From positions 310,001 to 374,000 of the forward strand of contig CAVZFL010000002.1 in NCBI GenBank assembly GCA_963774555.1: 64,000 nt of DNA, read 5' to 3'. The notes beneath the pieces were generated by a model. The model was given only the letters and a program-made list of their open reading frames with translations. It did no database searches and was not told the origin of the DNA. Every line of letters starts with the position of its first letter. Position 1 is the stretch's first letter. A program made the translations under genes and the position numbers. Below, one piece after another: positions 61,584 to 64,000 of this stretch. This stretch comes from VRUE01 sp963774555. Its GTDB lineage: Bacteria > Actinomycetota > Thermoleophilia > Solirubrobacterales > 70-9.

Positions 61584-64000
61584 CTACTTGGCGTCGAGCC
61601 AGTCGGCTCCGACGCCGATGTCCACCTCCAACGGTGGGTCGAGCTGGTAGGCGGCGCACATCTCGCGCCGCACCAGCTCGACCGCGCCGTCCATCTCCTC
61701 CGGCGGGCCCTCGAAGAGCAGCTCGTCGTGGATCTGCAGGACCAGGCGGGTCGCCACCCTGGCCTCGCGCAGGGCGCTGCGGCAGCGCACCATCGCCACC
61801 TTGATGATGTCGGCGGCGGTGCCCTGGATCACGGTGTTGACGGCAAGGCGCTCGCCCAGCCGCCGCGTGTTGGGGTTGCCCGAGCGCAGCTCGGGGATCG
61901 AGCGGCGCCGTCCCATCAGCGTCGTCACGTAGCCCTCCTCCTGCGCCCGCTCGACCACCTGCTCGCGGAAGGCGCGCACGGCCGGGAAGCGCTCCAGGTA
62001 GCGCGAGACGAATTCCTCGCCCTCTTTGCGCGGGATGTTGAGCCGGTCGGCGAGGCCGAAGCCGGTGAGGCCGTAGACGATGCCGAAGTTGACCATCTTC
62101 GCCTTTGAGCGCTGGCCGACGTCGACCTCGTCGCGCGAGATGTCGAAGACCTCGGCGGCGGTCGCAGCGTGCACGTCTTCGCCGGCGCGGAAGATCTCCT
62201 TCAGCACCTCCTCCTCGGCGACGTGGGCGAGCACCCGCAGCTCGACCTGGCTGTAGTCGGCGGAGAGCAGCTGGGCACCCCGCTCGGCGACGAAGCAGGC
62301 GCGCACGGGACGGCCGATCTCGGTCCGGATCGGAATGTTCTGCAGGTTCGGGTTGGTGCTGGAGAGGCGGCCGGTGGTCGTCGCGGCCTGGTTGAAGGTG
62401 GTGTGGACGCGGCCGGTCTCGGGGTCGATCAAGTCGGGCAGCGAGTCGAGGTAGGTGCTCTTCAGCTTCGTGAGTTCGCGCCAGGACTCGATCTTCTCGA
62501 CGATCGGGTGCTCGTCGCTGATCTGGGCGAGCACGCGGGCATCGGTCGAGTAGCCGGTCTTGCCGCGCCGTTTGCGGGTCAGGCCGAGCTTCTCAAAGAG
62601 GATGCGGCCGACCTGCTGCGGCGAGCCGATCGTGAACTCCTCATCGGCCAGCTCGAAGATCTCCTTTTCCAGGGTGGCGATCCGCTCGCCGAAGCCGGCG
62701 CCGACCTCAGCCAGGCGCTCGGCGTCGAGCTTCAGCCCCTCGCGCTCCATCGCGGCGAGGACGTGGACCAGCGGCAGCTCGACCTCGCGCAGCAGGTGCT
62801 CGAGGCCGAGCCCCTCGATGCGCGGGCGCTGCGCCTCGGCCAGGGCGGCGACGAGGCGGGCTTCCTCGGCGGGATCGAGGCCGGCCTCACCCTCCTCGCC
62901 GTCGAGCGATAGCTGGCCGTCGTCCCCGTCTTTCGCGGGGGCCGCGCCCTCGGCGATGCCGATGCCGGCGTCCGCCGCGAGCTCGGTCAGCTCGTAGGTG
63001 CGGCGCTGGGGCTCGAGCAGGTAGGCGGCGAGCATCGTGTCGTGGTCGAGGGCCGGCTCGATCCCCTCGCGCGCGGCCGCCGCAAGCAGCCCGTGGCGGC
63101 CGCCGCCGAGCGACTTGAGGTCGTGTGCGACAAGCGGGCGCTTGGAGAGCGCGACCGCCAGCTCGTCGAGGGTCGAGGCGCCGGCGAGGATGCGCTCGCC
63201 GTCCGCGGCGGCCCAGCGCTCGCCGTCGATCGCCAGCGCCAGCGGCTCCCCTCCTCCGCTCAGGTCCTCCGGCCTGCCCTCGACCGTCTCGACCTTGAGC
63301 TCGGTCTCGACCTTGCGGCCGGGCACGGCGTCCCCCTCCGGCAGCGCTTCTTCGAGCCGCTCCAGCACCGCGCGCAGCTCGAACTCGCGCATGAACTCGC
63401 GCAGGACGCCGCGGTCGGGCTCCGAGCCCATCACCGATGCCAGGTCCACCCCGGTCTCGATCTCGTACTGCAGCGTCGCCAGCTGCTTCGACATGCGGGC
63501 GTCGTCGGCGTGCTCGACCAGGTTCTGCTTGCGCTTGGCGCCGGAGATCTCCTCGACGCTTGCCAGCACCGTCTCCAGGTCGCCGAACTGCTGCAAGAGC
63601 TGGGTGGCGGTCTTCTCGCCGATCCCGGGGACGCCGGGGATGTTGTCGGAGGTGTCGCCGCGCAGGCCCATCAGGTCGGTGATCAGCTCCGGCGGCACGC
63701 CGTAGCGCTCTTCGACCGCGGCCGTGTCGTAGATCTTGGTCTCGGTGATCCCGCGCGAGGTGCTCATCACCCGCACCCCCTCGCCAACCAGCTGGTAGGC
63801 GTCGCGGTCGCCGGTGACGACCATCACCGGGATCTTCTCCTCGCGTGCCTGGCGAACCAGCGAGGCGATCACGTCGTCGGCCTCGAACCCCTCGACCTTG
63901 ACGTTGGTGTAGCCGAAGGCCTCGACGAGGGGCATCAGGTGGGGCCACTGCTCGCGCAACAGGTCCGGCCGCGGTTTGCGCTGCGCCTTGTAGAGGTCGT
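61584..64000 (-). CDS. polA: DNA polymerase I (runs off right edge)
   Basis: At least 805 residues in the window; the 5' end is beyond base 64000 (the frame is open to the edge as DLYKAQRKPRPDLLREQWPH). 5'-nuclease domain: VEGFEADDVIASLVRQAREE, MVVTGDRDAYQLVGEGVRVM, GLRGDTSDNIPGVPGIGEKT. The middle 3'-5' exonuclease domain lacks the catalytic acidic residues (PLALAIDGERWAAADGERIL), so it is proofreading-deficient, as in many actinobacteria. Polymerase domain: motif A SADYSQVELRVLAHVAEEEV, motif B RSKAKMVNFGIVYGLTGFGL (Phe discriminating against ddNTP), motif C LVLQIHDELLFEGP. Intact, no frameshift. Head of the polA-rpsA-coaE-uvrB-uvrA order. Confidence 0.96.
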   Translation of the reverse strand, partial: DLYKAQRKPRPDLLREQWPHLMPLVEAFGYTNVKVEGFEADDVIASLVRQAREEKIPVMVVTGDRDAYQLVGEGVRVMSTSRGITETKIYDTAAVEERYGVPPELITDLMGLRGDTSDNIPGVPGIGEKTATQLLQQFGDLETVLASVEEISGAKRKQNLVEHADDARMSKQLATLQYEIETGVDLASVMGSEPDRGVLREFMREFELRAVLERLEEALPEGDAVPGRKVETELKVETVEGRPEDLSGGGEPLALAIDGERWAAADGERILAGASTLDELAVALSKRPLVAHDLKSLGGGRHGLLAAAAREGIEPALDHDTMLAAYLLEPQRRTYELTELAADAGIGIAEGAAPAKDGDDGQLSLDGEEGEAGLDPAEEARLVAALAEAQRPRIEGLGLEHLLREVELPLVHVLAAMEREGLKLDAERLAEVGAGFGERIATLEKEIFELADEEFTIGSPQQVGRILFEKLGLTRKRRGKTGYSTDARVLAQISDEHPIVEKIESWRELTKLKSTYLDSLPDLIDPETGRVHTTFNQAATTTGRLSSTNPNLQNIPIRTEIGRPVRACFVAERGAQLLSADYSQVELRVLAHVAEEEVLKEIFRAGEDVHAATAAEVFDISRDEVDVGQRSKAKMVNFGIVYGLTGFGLADRLNIPRKEGEEFVSRYLERFPAVRAFREQVVERAQEEGYVTTLMGRRRSIPELRSGNPNTRRLGERLAVNTVIQGTAADIIKVAMVRCRSALREARVATRLVLQIHDELLFEGPPEEMDGAVELVRREMCAAYQLDPPLEVDIGVGADWLDAK

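Overview
The window is about 68% GC and carries an actinobacterial gene set: one tRNA-Gln without an encoded CCA, many GTG/TTG starts, 4-base start/stop overlaps, several promoters placed so close to the start codon that leaderless mRNAs are likely, and the gene order polA-rpsA-coaE-...-uvrB-uvrA that is also found in mycobacteria. The protein repertoire (K+-independent proton pyrophosphatase, paired APC permeases with universal-stress tails, GH92 mannosidase, AbiEi/DUF559 protein, glycine/serine-rich membrane sigma factor) suggests a deep-branching actinobacterium such as a Thermoleophilia/Solirubrobacterales member; that placement is inference.

Layout. 1-1165: 5' part of leuS. 1.3-9.3 kb: a small orphan gene, then a minus-strand operon GH92 mannosidase > GT-C glycosyltransferase > GtrA > large GT-C-like membrane protein > methyltransferase, which looks like surface-glycan metabolism. 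9.3-14.9 kb: a secreted protein, a tail-anchored hendecad-repeat protein, a heterodimeric ABC exporter and a lipoprotein. 14.95-25.4 kb: tRNA-Gln, FAD reductase plus two TrkA-N proteins, two APC-USP permeases around an AbiEii-like gene, a coiled-coil/esterase pair, a DUF4258-like/DUF2283 remnant and a SanA/YdcF-like protein. 25.7-36.4 kb: one long colinear minus-strand set panC-panD-panB-fmdB-udg-tsaE-(secreted protein)-tsaB-rimI-tsaD-grx-rex-GCS2 ligase-hppA, joining pantothenate synthesis, t6A tRNA modification, DNA repair, redox sensing and PPi-driven proton pumping. 36.4-43.5 kb: a phospholipase-D-like protein with its own AT-rich promoter, an acyltransferase, a ROK sugar kinase and a xylose-type ABC importer. 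43.5-64 kb: uvrA, an AbiEi-DUF559 gene, a thioredoxin-TPR protein, MmgE/PrpD, uvrB, small regulators, MFS pump, lytic transglycosylase, coaE, rpsA, an FAD reductase, a sigma factor with a membrane-anchored tail, a calcium-binding-type secreted protein, and polA.

Two families of intergenic palindromes are scattered through the window: family A (six copies, consensus arms GGTCGCACTTTCC / GGAAAGTGCGACC) and family B (three copies, arms GGTGCAACG / CGTTGCACC). Four of the six A copies form two dimers with identical 28-base spacers that bracket the AbiEi-DUF559 gene, whose start codon lies at the centre of one palindrome. This is the most unusual arrangement here.

Quality note: between about 47.9 and 61.5 kb almost every gene, including the essential rpsA and coaE, carries one or more single-base frameshifts, most repaired by removing one base. 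Outside this tract only tsaE (32.8 kb) is affected. I treat these as sequence errors and annotate the genes as whole.
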